From Irpex lacteus (taxonomy: Eukaryota > Basidiomycota > Agaricomycetes > Polyporales > Irpicaceae), in contig MQVO02000013.1 in the NCBI GenBank assembly GCA_001986395.2, positions 868,001 through 932,000 on the forward strand: DNA of 64,000 nt, read 5' to 3'. A program made the translations under genes and the position numbers. The first letter of the stretch is position 1, and every line of letters starts with the position of its first letter. The notes beneath the pieces are model-generated. The model worked only from the letters and a program-made list of their open reading frames with translations, did not search any database and was not told the origin of the DNA. Shown here piece after piece: positions 53,020-64,000 of the stretch.

Positions 53020-56000
53020 ATGGACGACCTGTACGGAAACGCCTGGGGAAACTCGTCCGATATTGCTGGAGACGTTCACATACCGACCACTACTTGGACA
53101 GCGCCCAAGCTACCTACACATAATGAGGAAGCAGATCTAGCCGCTCCTTCGTGGTCCACCGGCGCAGGTATAGGATGGAACGAGCCTTCACAGGATGCTC
53201 ATGAATTCGAGTGGTCTTCAAATGATCCTGATTTAGCGTGGTCCGCCGACACTACCTTCCAGGATATCCCGATCCAGACGAGTATCGAATCAGAGGTCGT
53301 TCACACTCCATCTGTACCTCTCTCGCAAGACTCAGAGGAAGAGCCAGAGGACGACGACCAAGAGGATGATAGTACCGATCATACAGAACCTCAGAATGAT
53401 GCTGTACCTTTGAGCCCACCAGCTATCCCAAGTACGCCGTTCGCTTCAGAACTGGAAACGGGTTTGAAACCGCCGCTGTCATCTCCCCCCTCTCTCGTTC
53501 GCCTAGTCCCGATGGCTTTGGTACATTTGAGTCTGGTTTTGAAACTACCTCTGGAGTCGCTGTCGGTTCTTTATCCCCGGGAATTGCGGAAGAGGAGGAC
53601 TGGGGTTCCCCTTGGGTCGGAACAGCACGAGAAGACGAAACCGGCGAGTCTAAACCGGTGGACGACTGGGAAGCTGCCCGGCAACAGAAGGAACAGTTAG
53701 ACAAGCGAATCGTGTGTACATCTAGTCACGTATATGATATTTTGAGGTCTTACGATATCTACCCAAGCCTCCTGAAGTGTTAGCCAGTATTCTAGCACAA
53801 TCTACGGAATATTTCCAAGACGTCAAGGAAGCTTCTGACGCTCCCAAGGAGCAGAAACCAACTGAATCTTGGATGGACCAGTGGAGGAATGGGCTCGACA
53901 GCATTGACGGCTTGTAAGTGTGCAGTGCCGTTATGTCTAACATGCGCTGAAGGAGTGTTCGAATAGAGAGACGTTAATGTGTACAATTGTACCGGACCTG
54001 ACATTACAACCTGCGCCACAGTTTACAAAAACTGCCATAGCCAAGAGTATGGCTAGTTCGGTACGATTGTCTAAGAATCTCCCTCTTGCGAAGAGCAGTC
54101 CACTGTCACTCTACCTTGCAACCAAAGGATCGACAGCATGGGAAACTGCAGTAAAGGAAAGGAAGTTAGTAGTCGAAGAAGATGTCGTTCCGGCAGGGTG
54201 GAGAATCCTCGAGAAGACACAAGCGGACACACCGGATTCAACGACTTCCGCGAAGCAAGGAGGCTTTTTCTCGTTCTGGGGGCGAAGACATTCGAAGGCA
54301 CCTTCGATGAGTGCAGACTCATCGACACAATCCCTTGCATCTCCCAGCCGTTCATCCAGTGTGCCACCTACCGATATAGACACCACGTCGAAGAGAAATA
54401 GCCACGACACATCCGGCACTGTTGCTTCTTCGTCGAAGGAAAGCGTTGTCCTTGCCACGCCCATCTCCGAAACGAAGGCTACTCCTCCCCCTATACCAGA
54501 GGTAGCTGTACCTACATCAACAACGTCTTACGCGGATGCCCCTGACATAATACCGGAGAAGAGTGACACGTCTCCGCCTGCACAAGCACCGCCATCTGCA
54601 GTTTCGCGGTTTCTCAACCGGTTTTCTCGAACGCGCAGCTCGTTGGGTTCGCCGAGCCCGCGGAACTCGTTTGCGTTATCGTCAGACGATTTAGACGTGT
54701 TGTCGGATATTGTACCCAGTGTCCATGATGGATACGACGATGACGGCGATGATGGACCGACCCAATCTTTAGCGACCATACTTAAGGCTGAGCCACTGCC
54801 ACCCGTGCTGCCTCCTCCACCTACGGCAGCTCCCATACAGCATCGCCCGTCGCACATGACTGGCTCGTCGTCGTCGTTGATCGGTTTGAGCAGTTCTTCG
54901 TTGGCCGAGTCCAAGCCCTCTGCCGTGGCAAGCAACACCGAGTTCGACGACCTATTTGGCGCCTTCGAGACTGTAACGACATCTTCCCAGCCCTCCACCG
55001 TAACATCGACTTTCGACGACTTTGCCGCGTTTGAGTCAACACCCACAGACATGACTGCTGCTGCAGCCGCGGTCTCTCCTATACAACCCGCTAGAACCGG
55101 AAGTCCATCCTCATTCTCCGTGACTGACTCTTCATCGCCAACGAGTCGGCCAAGTCCACAGCATACAGGCACAAATCCGTCCACTCCGATATCCCGACCT
55201 AGTTCTTCCTTGTCCAAAGAGTTCAAAATTCCGGCCAACATGTCGAACGGTTCATCGACAAGTCGCATCTTACAGCCTAAGCTTCCGTTGTCCCTATCGC
55301 TACCCCCACCGCCGTCAGTCGATCCTATATCGCCCCCGCTATCTGCAAGCGAGATTCCACTAGCGAAACTCTACCCAAATGCAGTTGGAAAGAGCACGCT
55401 ACCGGCTGTTGGTGCAAGCAGAAGTGGCTCTCGTTCATCTTCTCCTTTCACAGTTGAAAGCATACCCCGGAAGAGGACTGTTACACCCATTATGAATGCC
55501 AAGCCTGCTACAGTGACCGTGGCAGCACCTCTTCTTCCCCCACCTCCTTCCTTCGCAGCCTCGCCGGCCTTTTCAAACTCGACTGTTGAAACACAGAACC
55601 TTTTTGACGACGATGACGACTTTGCAGACTTCCAGTCTCCATCGGAGTCCATCTCAAACGCCTCATTGCCTTCACCGCCTACTCAACAGTTTTCGTCATC
55701 TTTACCGCCGCCACCAGGATCTCGAGGAGTACCCCCTTCTGCAGTTACTCCCGCTCCTGCCACATCTGCACTGCTTTCAACGCCAGTGCAGCCGTCTATA
55801 CCTCCAGCAATTTCCAAACCCCTCGGAGACGACTTCTCCGCTTTCTTTGCTTCCTCATCCTCATCACACCTTCGCCCACAGTCGAGCATAAGCTCTGGGT
55901 TTGACTCGAGCTTTGCATCGACGTCAGACAAGTCTTTCTTCGGCACTCACAGTACTACCTCTGACTTTGACGACTTCGTGGAAACGCCTTCTTCATCTGC

Positions 56001-56508
56001 CTTACGAACACCCTCACCTCCACGGCCGCTAGAGAAGTCGCCTAAACCGTCATTATCCATCAAACCTCCTCCTCCATCCTCATCTTCCACCAGTCGAATC
56101 AGTGAGGAAACGAAGAAACGCCAGCATCAACATACACTTTCGCTTCTGGAACTCGCTGCAGCTAGACCTGGTAGATGGCCAGCTCCGCCTTCTCCTTTGC
56201 CACAAGCTCTTGAGTTCCCTGGAAATAGTTCGAAGAATATTGATCTTATGGGAGATGATGACGGATTTGGCGACTTCTCTGGTTCAAATTCGCCGACCGT
56301 CCCTCCTAAGAACGATTTTCTGCTGCCACCGCCTGCTCGAGCTACCCCGCCAATACATGCGACTACAGCTCCGCTATTCGGCTTCGAGGCAGAAAGCAAG
56401 CCAGTCCCTCCGTTGTCTTTCCCTCCAGCACCAAGTGTCAAGAAAGAGGGAAACAAGGGCAGCGGCGGCCTCTCAGCGCAAGACTTGTCCTTCTTCGAGG
56501 GCCTGTAG
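53020..56508 (+). CDS. Aftiphilin/Laa2-like clathrin accessory protein, frameshifted
   Basis: A long, mostly disordered Ser/Pro-rich protein. It repeats acidic Phe motifs: FDDLFGAFE, FDDFAAFES, DDDFADFQ, DDFSAFF, DFDDFVE, GFGDFSGS. Such motifs bind the gamma-ear of AP-1/GGA and are seen in aftiphilin and yeast Laa2. The N-terminus has MDDLYGNAWGNSS and a WGSPW element. Introns join KRI to PPEVLASIL and DGL to ETLMCTIVPD, which begins a long final exon. Near 53461 the first exon must shift by one base in a GGG run to continue into GFETAAVISPLSRSPS; no well-formed intron fixes this. So it is either a sequencing error, an allele with a frameshift, or a missed intron. The assignment as an AP-1 accessory protein is inference. 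Confidence 0.6.
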
Positions 56509-56785
56509 TTCGGTGGCCATTTCCAGTTGAGTGTAGGATGTTGGTTCGGAGATCATATCTATCTTATTAGTGCAGTTCAATGTATTTATTGTCATCACGC
56601 ATTTTTATGTAATTTCAGTTCACTTGCATCCATGCCCTCGCCCTAAGTACCTCTCTGGCCACCCTCCTTGAATTCATGGCAATGATGTATCACCAGCGCC
56701 TGCTGCTGTGAGAGCCAGCGGCTCAGCTCAGGCGCCTACGCGCTTGCTCTCATCTCTCATCTACTTGTATTCCGGGAACGTCGAC
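56509..56785. other. Short spacer
   Basis: 277 bp holding the 3' flank of the previous gene and the PRP40 promoter. Confidence 0.4.
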
Positions 56786-59700
56786 ATGAACGTCTCCGTC
56801 TGGGTATGTTCCATAATGAAACAGATCCTACATCTTGCTAACGGTGGCTAGACTGAGCATCGTAATCCGGAAGGTCGAACGTACTGGTTCAATACTGGCA
56901 CACGAGAGAGTGTATGGGAGAAACCAGATGGTGAGTATGGCCTGCTCATCTGAGATGTGGCACGCTTGCTGATATCATGCAGACCTTAAGACACCGTTTG
57001 AGGTTTGTTTGTATATTCTCTTCCCCCTTGGACTCGCTCTACAGCTCGGTTGTCATAGCGCGCCTTGAACCAAACCAAATGGAAGGAGTATTTCTCTGGT
57101 GGAAGGAAGTACTATTACAATGTAAGCGCGATGGCCTGTTACCCGATGTATGCATGCTAAAGAATAAAGATCACGCCAGACCGAGACCAAAGAATCAAAA
57201 TGGGACATGCCAGATGAGCTGCTGCTCATCCTAGAGAAAGTCGAGAAGGAGGGAAAGTCGCAGCCGACGAACGCGTTGGTGTGAGTGACGTTGACAACAT
57301 TATAAATGTGTGCTTATGCGACGTTGTAGCACTACGGGTGGCCCAAGTGCCCCAGGGACACAAGGTGCAGCGAACCCTTTGGGCGGATCTGACCCTTCCT
57401 CATCTACCGGTTCGCAGCCACAACTGAACGGACAAAATGGAGCAGTCGGTCCTTTGACAGGCGGTCTTCCGTTCCAACAGCAAAGCGTGTTGCCTGCCAG
57501 GCCCAACCTGCCTGATGACCCTGTGATCCCTCATAATGGGTTTGCGACTGTGGAGGAAGGAGAGAAGGCGTTCATGCATTTGTTGAGGAAAGCAGGTGTT
57601 GATGCTCATTGGACTTGGGACCAGACGATGAGGGCTATCATTACAGATCCGTTGTATAAGGCTCTCAACACCCTGGCTGAGAAGAAGGCTGCATGGCAGA
57701 AGGTGCGTTTCTGATATATGCACGCGTTTTGCGCTGACCGGTGTACCACGCTGCAGTTCACGGACGGCTTGAAGGCGAAGGAACAGGAGGAGAGAGAAGC
57801 GCGGTTGTCTAAGCTACGTCCTGCCATTCGGAACATGCTCAAGGGAAACCCGAATGTCTTCCACTACACGACCTTTGCTACTGCAGACAAGCTATTTGCC
57901 CAGCATCCCATCTGGCAGCAGGCCAAGGTTGAGGCCGAACGCAAGCTCATCTTTGAGGAATACGTAGCGGAGCTGAGGCAGCGCGAAATGGTGTGTCTGG
58001 TGTGTCTTGGAACGTTTTCTGGAATCTCACCTTTCTACAGCAAGAAAGTCGTGCCGCACGCAGTCGCAGTATCGCTAAGCTTGTTTCTCTCTTCAAAACG
58101 CTGGATGTAGATGTCCTCACTCGATGGCGCCAAGCCCAGACAAAGGTCATGGAATCAGAAGAGTGGCAGACTGACGAAGAGTTGAGGAAACTCCCCACGC
58201 TGGATATTCTGCTGGCATTCGAAGACTACAGCCGTGTTCGTGAGCGAGAGTTCGAAGAACAAATGCGTAGAGCCCAAGTCGAGAAGACGCGCAAGGAACG
58301 CAAGGCTCGTGAAGGATTCAGGGTATAGTTGCATCATATGATACTCGGCCTTCGCTAACGTGTACATACGCAGGAGCTTCTCGGCGAACTCAAATCAGCA
58401 GGCCAGATTAAGGCGAGGACAAAGTGGAAGGACGTATACCCCTCATTCTCCAATGACAAGCGCTACCTCGACATGCTCGGTAACCCCGGTTCGAACCCTT
58501 TGGAGCTTTTCTGGGACGTGGTAGACGACCTTGACCAGAAGCTGGACAAGAAGATTGACCTTGTACGTGAGGCAATCAGGAAATGGGGCGAGCAGGCGGG
58601 TGAGAATGCTACTGTCGATGGAATCCCTAATCCGTTCAAGTTTACTCCGGAGACGACCAAAGAGCAATATCTCAAGATTGTGAAGACAGACCGCGATTGC
58701 ACCGAGCAGTTGACTGAGGAGGATCACAATGAAATCTATAAAGCTGTAAGTGGAGTTTGGCGTGCCACGAGTGCGAACACATACTTATGGTTTGTTAGAT
58801 GATCGCCGAAGCTGTCAAACAACAGGCAGACGAAAAGCGGCGGGCTGAGAGACGTCAGCGTCATCTGCAAGACGACCTGCGCTACGCTCTTAAGAAGCTT
58901 CCTGAACCCCTTGACATTAATCTCTCGTACGAAGACGTGCGTATCCGAACTCCATGCCGTAAACATCACTACTGACTGTGTTATCTATAGGCCGTTCCGT
59001 TCATGCAAGAGCTGCCTGAGTACAAGGCAATTGAAGATGAAGATGGACGACGGGCCGCGTTCTCAAAGTTTGTGAAACGGCAGAAGGTTTGTGGTCTGTG
59101 TCCGATTCTTGATACACACTCACCGCTGTTCTAATTTTTTCGTAGGAACGCCTCCGGGAACGCGAACGGGAGGCGTCGGAAGATGGTGGGTCGACTACCA
59201 GCCGGAGACGCAAGGATCCTCGTGAGCGTGATGGGGAGCGCGAACGCGATCGCGACAGGGATAGAGACCGTGACCGCGGCGATAGAGATAGGGATTATCG
59301 CGACCGTGACCGTGACCGCGACAGAGGTCGGGACAGGGACAGGGATCGTGACGACGGTGCTCACGACCGGGAGGGGCGTAGTGCGCGTCATCATCGTGGT
59401 CACGACTATGAGGAGGCTGGACGTCGACCGTCGAGGGACTATGCTCGTGACCGCGACCATAAGGAGAAGGACTACTATTCAAAGGACCGGGACCGCGAGT
59501 ACGGGAGTCGTTCGAGTAGGCATCACCGTGACTATGAGCGGGAGAAGGATGACAGGAAGAGGCGGAGTGCTAGAGATCACGAGCCGTTGTCGTATGGTGC
59601 GGATGCACCTCCCGAAGATCGTGAGAGGAGCACTTCGGTTTACAGGGAGGATCCTAGAGAGAAGAGAGAGCGCTCTGCGTACGACGATCGCATTTACGAC

Positions 59701-59869
59701 GAGAGAGCGGAAAAGGTGCGGTGAATGGTTGTCGAAACTTATTGAGTTTACTGACACTTATTCATTTTAGCGAGCACGCTATGACACTCCTACCGCTCCG
59801 CCAGCAGAGCCTGAACGTCCGCAAGAACCACCGGCAAGGGCTGAAACTCCAGAGGAAGGAGAAATATAG
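56786..59869 (+). CDS. PRP40: U1 snRNP splicing factor Prp40
   Basis: Prp40 bridges U1 snRNP at the 5' splice site with branch-point factors. The N-terminus has two WW domains ([16 protein letters not shown] and [17 protein letters not shown]). A Gln/Pro-rich linker follows. Four or five FF domains are then visible ([82 protein letters not shown]). An Arg/Asp-rich C-terminus (about 59140-59700) with RD/RE dipeptides ends in EEGEI. About twelve exons; the first is only 18 nt (MNVSVW). RD/RE repeat DNA creates long false frames in other phases. Confidence 0.92.
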
Positions 59870-59925
59870 TCTCGTATTAGATAAATGCTCGTATATGGTA
59901 GTCCGTACTGTTATGCTCGATAATG
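59870..59925. other. 56-bp convergent spacer
   Basis: Stop codons of PRP40 and the bL21m gene lie 56 bp apart in convergent orientation; 3' UTR overlap is expected. Confidence 0.5.
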
Positions 59926-60445
59926 CTATGATGACTGTGCCTCTGGCTCTACAATTTCGATGGGACCTATCCTGAGACGAGTGTATGTCTGCTTGTGGGT
60001 GATGGTCTTTTGGTAGCCCTTTCGCCGCTTCTTCTTGAAGATGACCTCCATCTTGCCTTTTGTGTGTTCTACCACGGTGGCGTGCACCTTGACCTGCTCT
60101 GGAGGAACGACGGGGTTGCCACGTAGAGTGAAGTCTCGCGAGCCAACTTCATTGATCTCTGAGAGCGCGAGTACGTCTCCTACGCGCACGTCTTTGAGCC
60201 GGGGTACGGTGAGCAGGTCTCGGGGTGCCAGGAGGTATTTTCGGCCAGCGACCGATGCGACGACATATTTCTGTGGTTGACTTCGTAGAGTGGCGAGTGC
60301 GGATGCGGTGGCTGCTGGTGCCTGTGTGGTCTGCGTGTGTAGTGCGCGTGCTGCGACCTGGCGGAATGCTGCATACACGATTACATGGGTTTCAGTTAAT
60401 AGATACAATATACAGCTCAGACTTACGTTTTAGCCACGACGCCAT
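59926..60445 (-). CDS. Mitochondrial ribosomal protein bL21m
   Basis: A large-subunit mitoribosomal protein of the bL21 family. Exon 1 (MASWLK plus one base) joins PFRQVAARALHTQTT, forming a basic, Arg/Ala-rich presequence. The bL21 body then follows: QKYVVASVAGRKYLLAPRDLL, VRVGDVLALSEI, QVKVHATVVEHTKGKMEVIFKKKRRKGYQKTITHKQTYTRLRI. The Lys/Arg-rich loop and the HKQxYTxLRI ending are typical. Stop at 59926. The gene starts 220 bp from ATP1 in divergent orientation. Confidence 0.88.
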
Positions 60446-60665
60446 CCCTGCTACGACCGAGGTTGGAGACCGAGTCGGACGATGAGCACGGCTGCCTGGC
60501 AGACTTGCAGGGTCCGCACTATTAGCGCCGGAGCAGACCCGGGAAAATTGGGGCGGAGTCTGAAAGAAAGGTTCAAGGCTCGGCTGAAATTCCGCATACG
60601 CCCGCAAACCTCTCTCGCCCGTCTTCGCGACCTCTTACACTTTCCTTCACTCTCTCTTTGCCGTC
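60446..60665. promoter_or_regulatory. Bidirectional promoter of two mitochondrial-protein genes
   Basis: Only 220 bp separate the divergent starts of bL21m and ATP1, both nuclear genes for mitochondrial proteins. A shared promoter is likely. No TATA element is obvious. Confidence 0.55.
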
Positions 60666-62835
<2,170 letters not shown>

Positions 62836-63159
62836 AGTTCTAGTAGTCGGTCGTATATGCTAGTGTTGTCGTGATAGACGGGCTTCGGCACGAAACTCAA
62901 AATTTTGTCTATTTTGCTAGTCTAGTATCCATGTCAATGAAAACCGGACTTGCGTTCGTTGACTAAAGACCTTCGCTATGTGGGATGCGTGTTTGAATAC
63001 CTGTGAGAGCTGCTCTTGTAACTGAGGGATATTCGCCGTGCTTTGAACCCATGAGAAAAACCAGTTGGACCTCCTACATCATACTACACAGTACCTAGTA
63101 CCCAACCACCACCATTCTCTCCTGTATCTAAGATGAATTCATGAATTTTGGAAGCCGGT
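62836..63159. other. Convergent spacer
   Basis: 324 bp between ATP1 and the convergent edge gene. No gene is seen. Confidence 0.4.
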
Positions 63160-64000
63160 CATTGGTCGTCATCCGAATCCGATTCACTGTCGAACGTCGT
63201 CTCCTCGAACTCTTCGTCCTCCGTGATCCCTTCGTCCATCCGTTCCTTCAGCTATTACAGACGTCAAATCAGGCCCCAAACTACACCAACATTGTTGAAT
63301 ATTAAAACGCACCATCTCTAATAATTCGTGGCATTCGTTGAGGTGGGCCATGACGATACCCTGCCCCTCGGGAATGTTACCGTCGACGCCGACAAACTTG
63401 CCGTCTTTGCGCATGGAATCTATCTGGTGCAATGCTAGTTGGTACTGGAAATGAAGCATGCGGTGTTAGTTGCTGAGTTTATTAGGAATGGGACGGGGGT
63501 ACTGACTGGGTAGAGTTCTCGCGGGCTGAAAGCGCCGCCGTATTTCAGCACCTCATTGAGGCATTTCTTCACTGTCGTGAGCTTATTCGCCTGGATAAAA
63601 AAGATAGAACACGTTCAGTGGTCATTTTTGAAAAGGTGAGCGGAGGAAGCATACAATCGGCATGAGCTCCTCAGAGACGGGCTCGCTCGAGGACAAAAGT
63701 CGATAGATAAGGCCATAACATCGTCTCAAAAGGTAAAGCAAAACCTAACGAAAGTATGAGCGGAGTCAATCTTTACAACAATGGACCAACGCACGTATTG
63801 TCCAACTGGTCGGTTACCCTCTGCGTCAACAAACTTGCCGTCTATTCTCATCTTGTCTATTTCTTGGAGGCTGAGGCTATAATTCCACAAGTCGGTCTCT
63901 CGCAGACTCCATCGATGCGTCATCACCTGTGAGAGTTTGTCATATTAGCACCGAGTCCAAATGAGGCACCTCTGTTCAACGCACCAAGCTTTCGAGCTCT
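63160..64000 (-). CDS. Fungal unknown protein (DUF2408-like), 3' part
   Basis: The gene runs off the right edge, so only 3' exons are seen. They read LRETDLWNYSLSLQEIDKMRIDGKFV, then LIYRLLSSSEPVSEELMPI, NKLTTVKKCLNEVLKYGGAFSPRELYP, YQLALHQIDSMRKDGKFVGV, AHLNECHELLEM and an acidic tail (EEFEETTFDSESDSDDDQ). It resembles the conserved fungal family DUF2408, from memory. Two related copies of LxLxxIDxMRxDGKFVxxxGNxPxGQ are visible. Function unknown. Confidence 0.6.

Noticed and set aside
54528..55268. 246-aa minus-strand open frame
   Set aside because: It is antisense to a long coding exon with Ser/Pro-rich codons that generate stop-free antisense frames; no family features.
58480..58500. GGTTCGAACCC sequence like a tRNA T-arm
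   Set aside because: It lies in a conserved PRP40 coding exon and no cloverleaf stems surround it.
59183..59770. 195-aa plus-strand open frame in another phase
   Set aside because: Produced by the Arg/Asp-dipeptide repeat DNA of PRP40; Val/Thr/Ile repetition is an out-of-phase artefact.

Overview
The window is nuclear DNA from a filamentous basidiomycete, most likely an Agaricomycete. The genes are intron-rich, with typical introns of about 50-75 nt that have GT...AG ends. They are packed on both strands, with 50-600 bp between neighbours. The protein families also fit: a Ubc2-type SAM/RA/double-SH3 adaptor, an SRPK-like kinase, an F-box protein, a carboxypeptidase S and a fungal-type complex I 21 kDa subunit. 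I recognised about 30 genes. There is no rRNA gene, convincing tRNA, CRISPR array or intact transposon.

Layout, 1-20 kb: COX23 and FIS1 (minus, both mitochondrial), the splicing factor U2AF2 with a repeat-filled first intron (plus), an SLC35F-type transporter (plus), an unknown membrane protein (minus), a J-domain protein (minus), the ribosome-biogenesis WD40 protein IPI3 (plus), a complex I 21 kDa subunit (minus), a RanBP2-zinc-finger nucleoporin (plus) and CDK7 (plus).

Layout, 20-38 kb: an APH-fold phosphotransferase (plus), an SRPK-like kinase (minus), carboxypeptidase S (minus), a Zap1-like zinc-finger factor (plus), an F-box protein (minus), a degenerate CTP:phosphocholine cytidylyltransferase homologue (minus), OHCU decarboxylase (plus), a second J-domain protein (minus), and a protein joining the thymine-hypermodification (5-hmdU kinase / aGPT-pyrophosphorylase) helical domain to a chromodomain (plus, 35809-37249).

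Layout, 37-64 kb: three tandem minus-strand copies of an orphan multipass membrane-protein family, all showing some decay; the UBC2/STE50 adaptor (minus); an unknown gene with a possible nuclease-like core (plus); NOC4 (plus); a small membrane protein (minus); a long clathrin-accessory-like protein with an apparent one-base frameshift (plus); PRP40 (plus); a divergent pair encoding mitochondrial ribosomal protein bL21m (minus) and ATP synthase alpha (plus); and the 3' part of a fungal protein of unknown function that runs off the right edge (minus).

The genes are mostly independent housekeeping loci. Recurrent themes are mitochondrial biogenesis (COX23, FIS1, complex I, bL21m, ATP1), pre-mRNA splicing (U2AF2, PRP40) and ribosome assembly (IPI3, NOC4). 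The most novel content is the DNA-base-modification-domain/chromodomain protein. After it come the cytidylyltransferase with altered catalytic motifs, the tandem repeat in the U2AF2 intron, and the decaying membrane-protein cluster.
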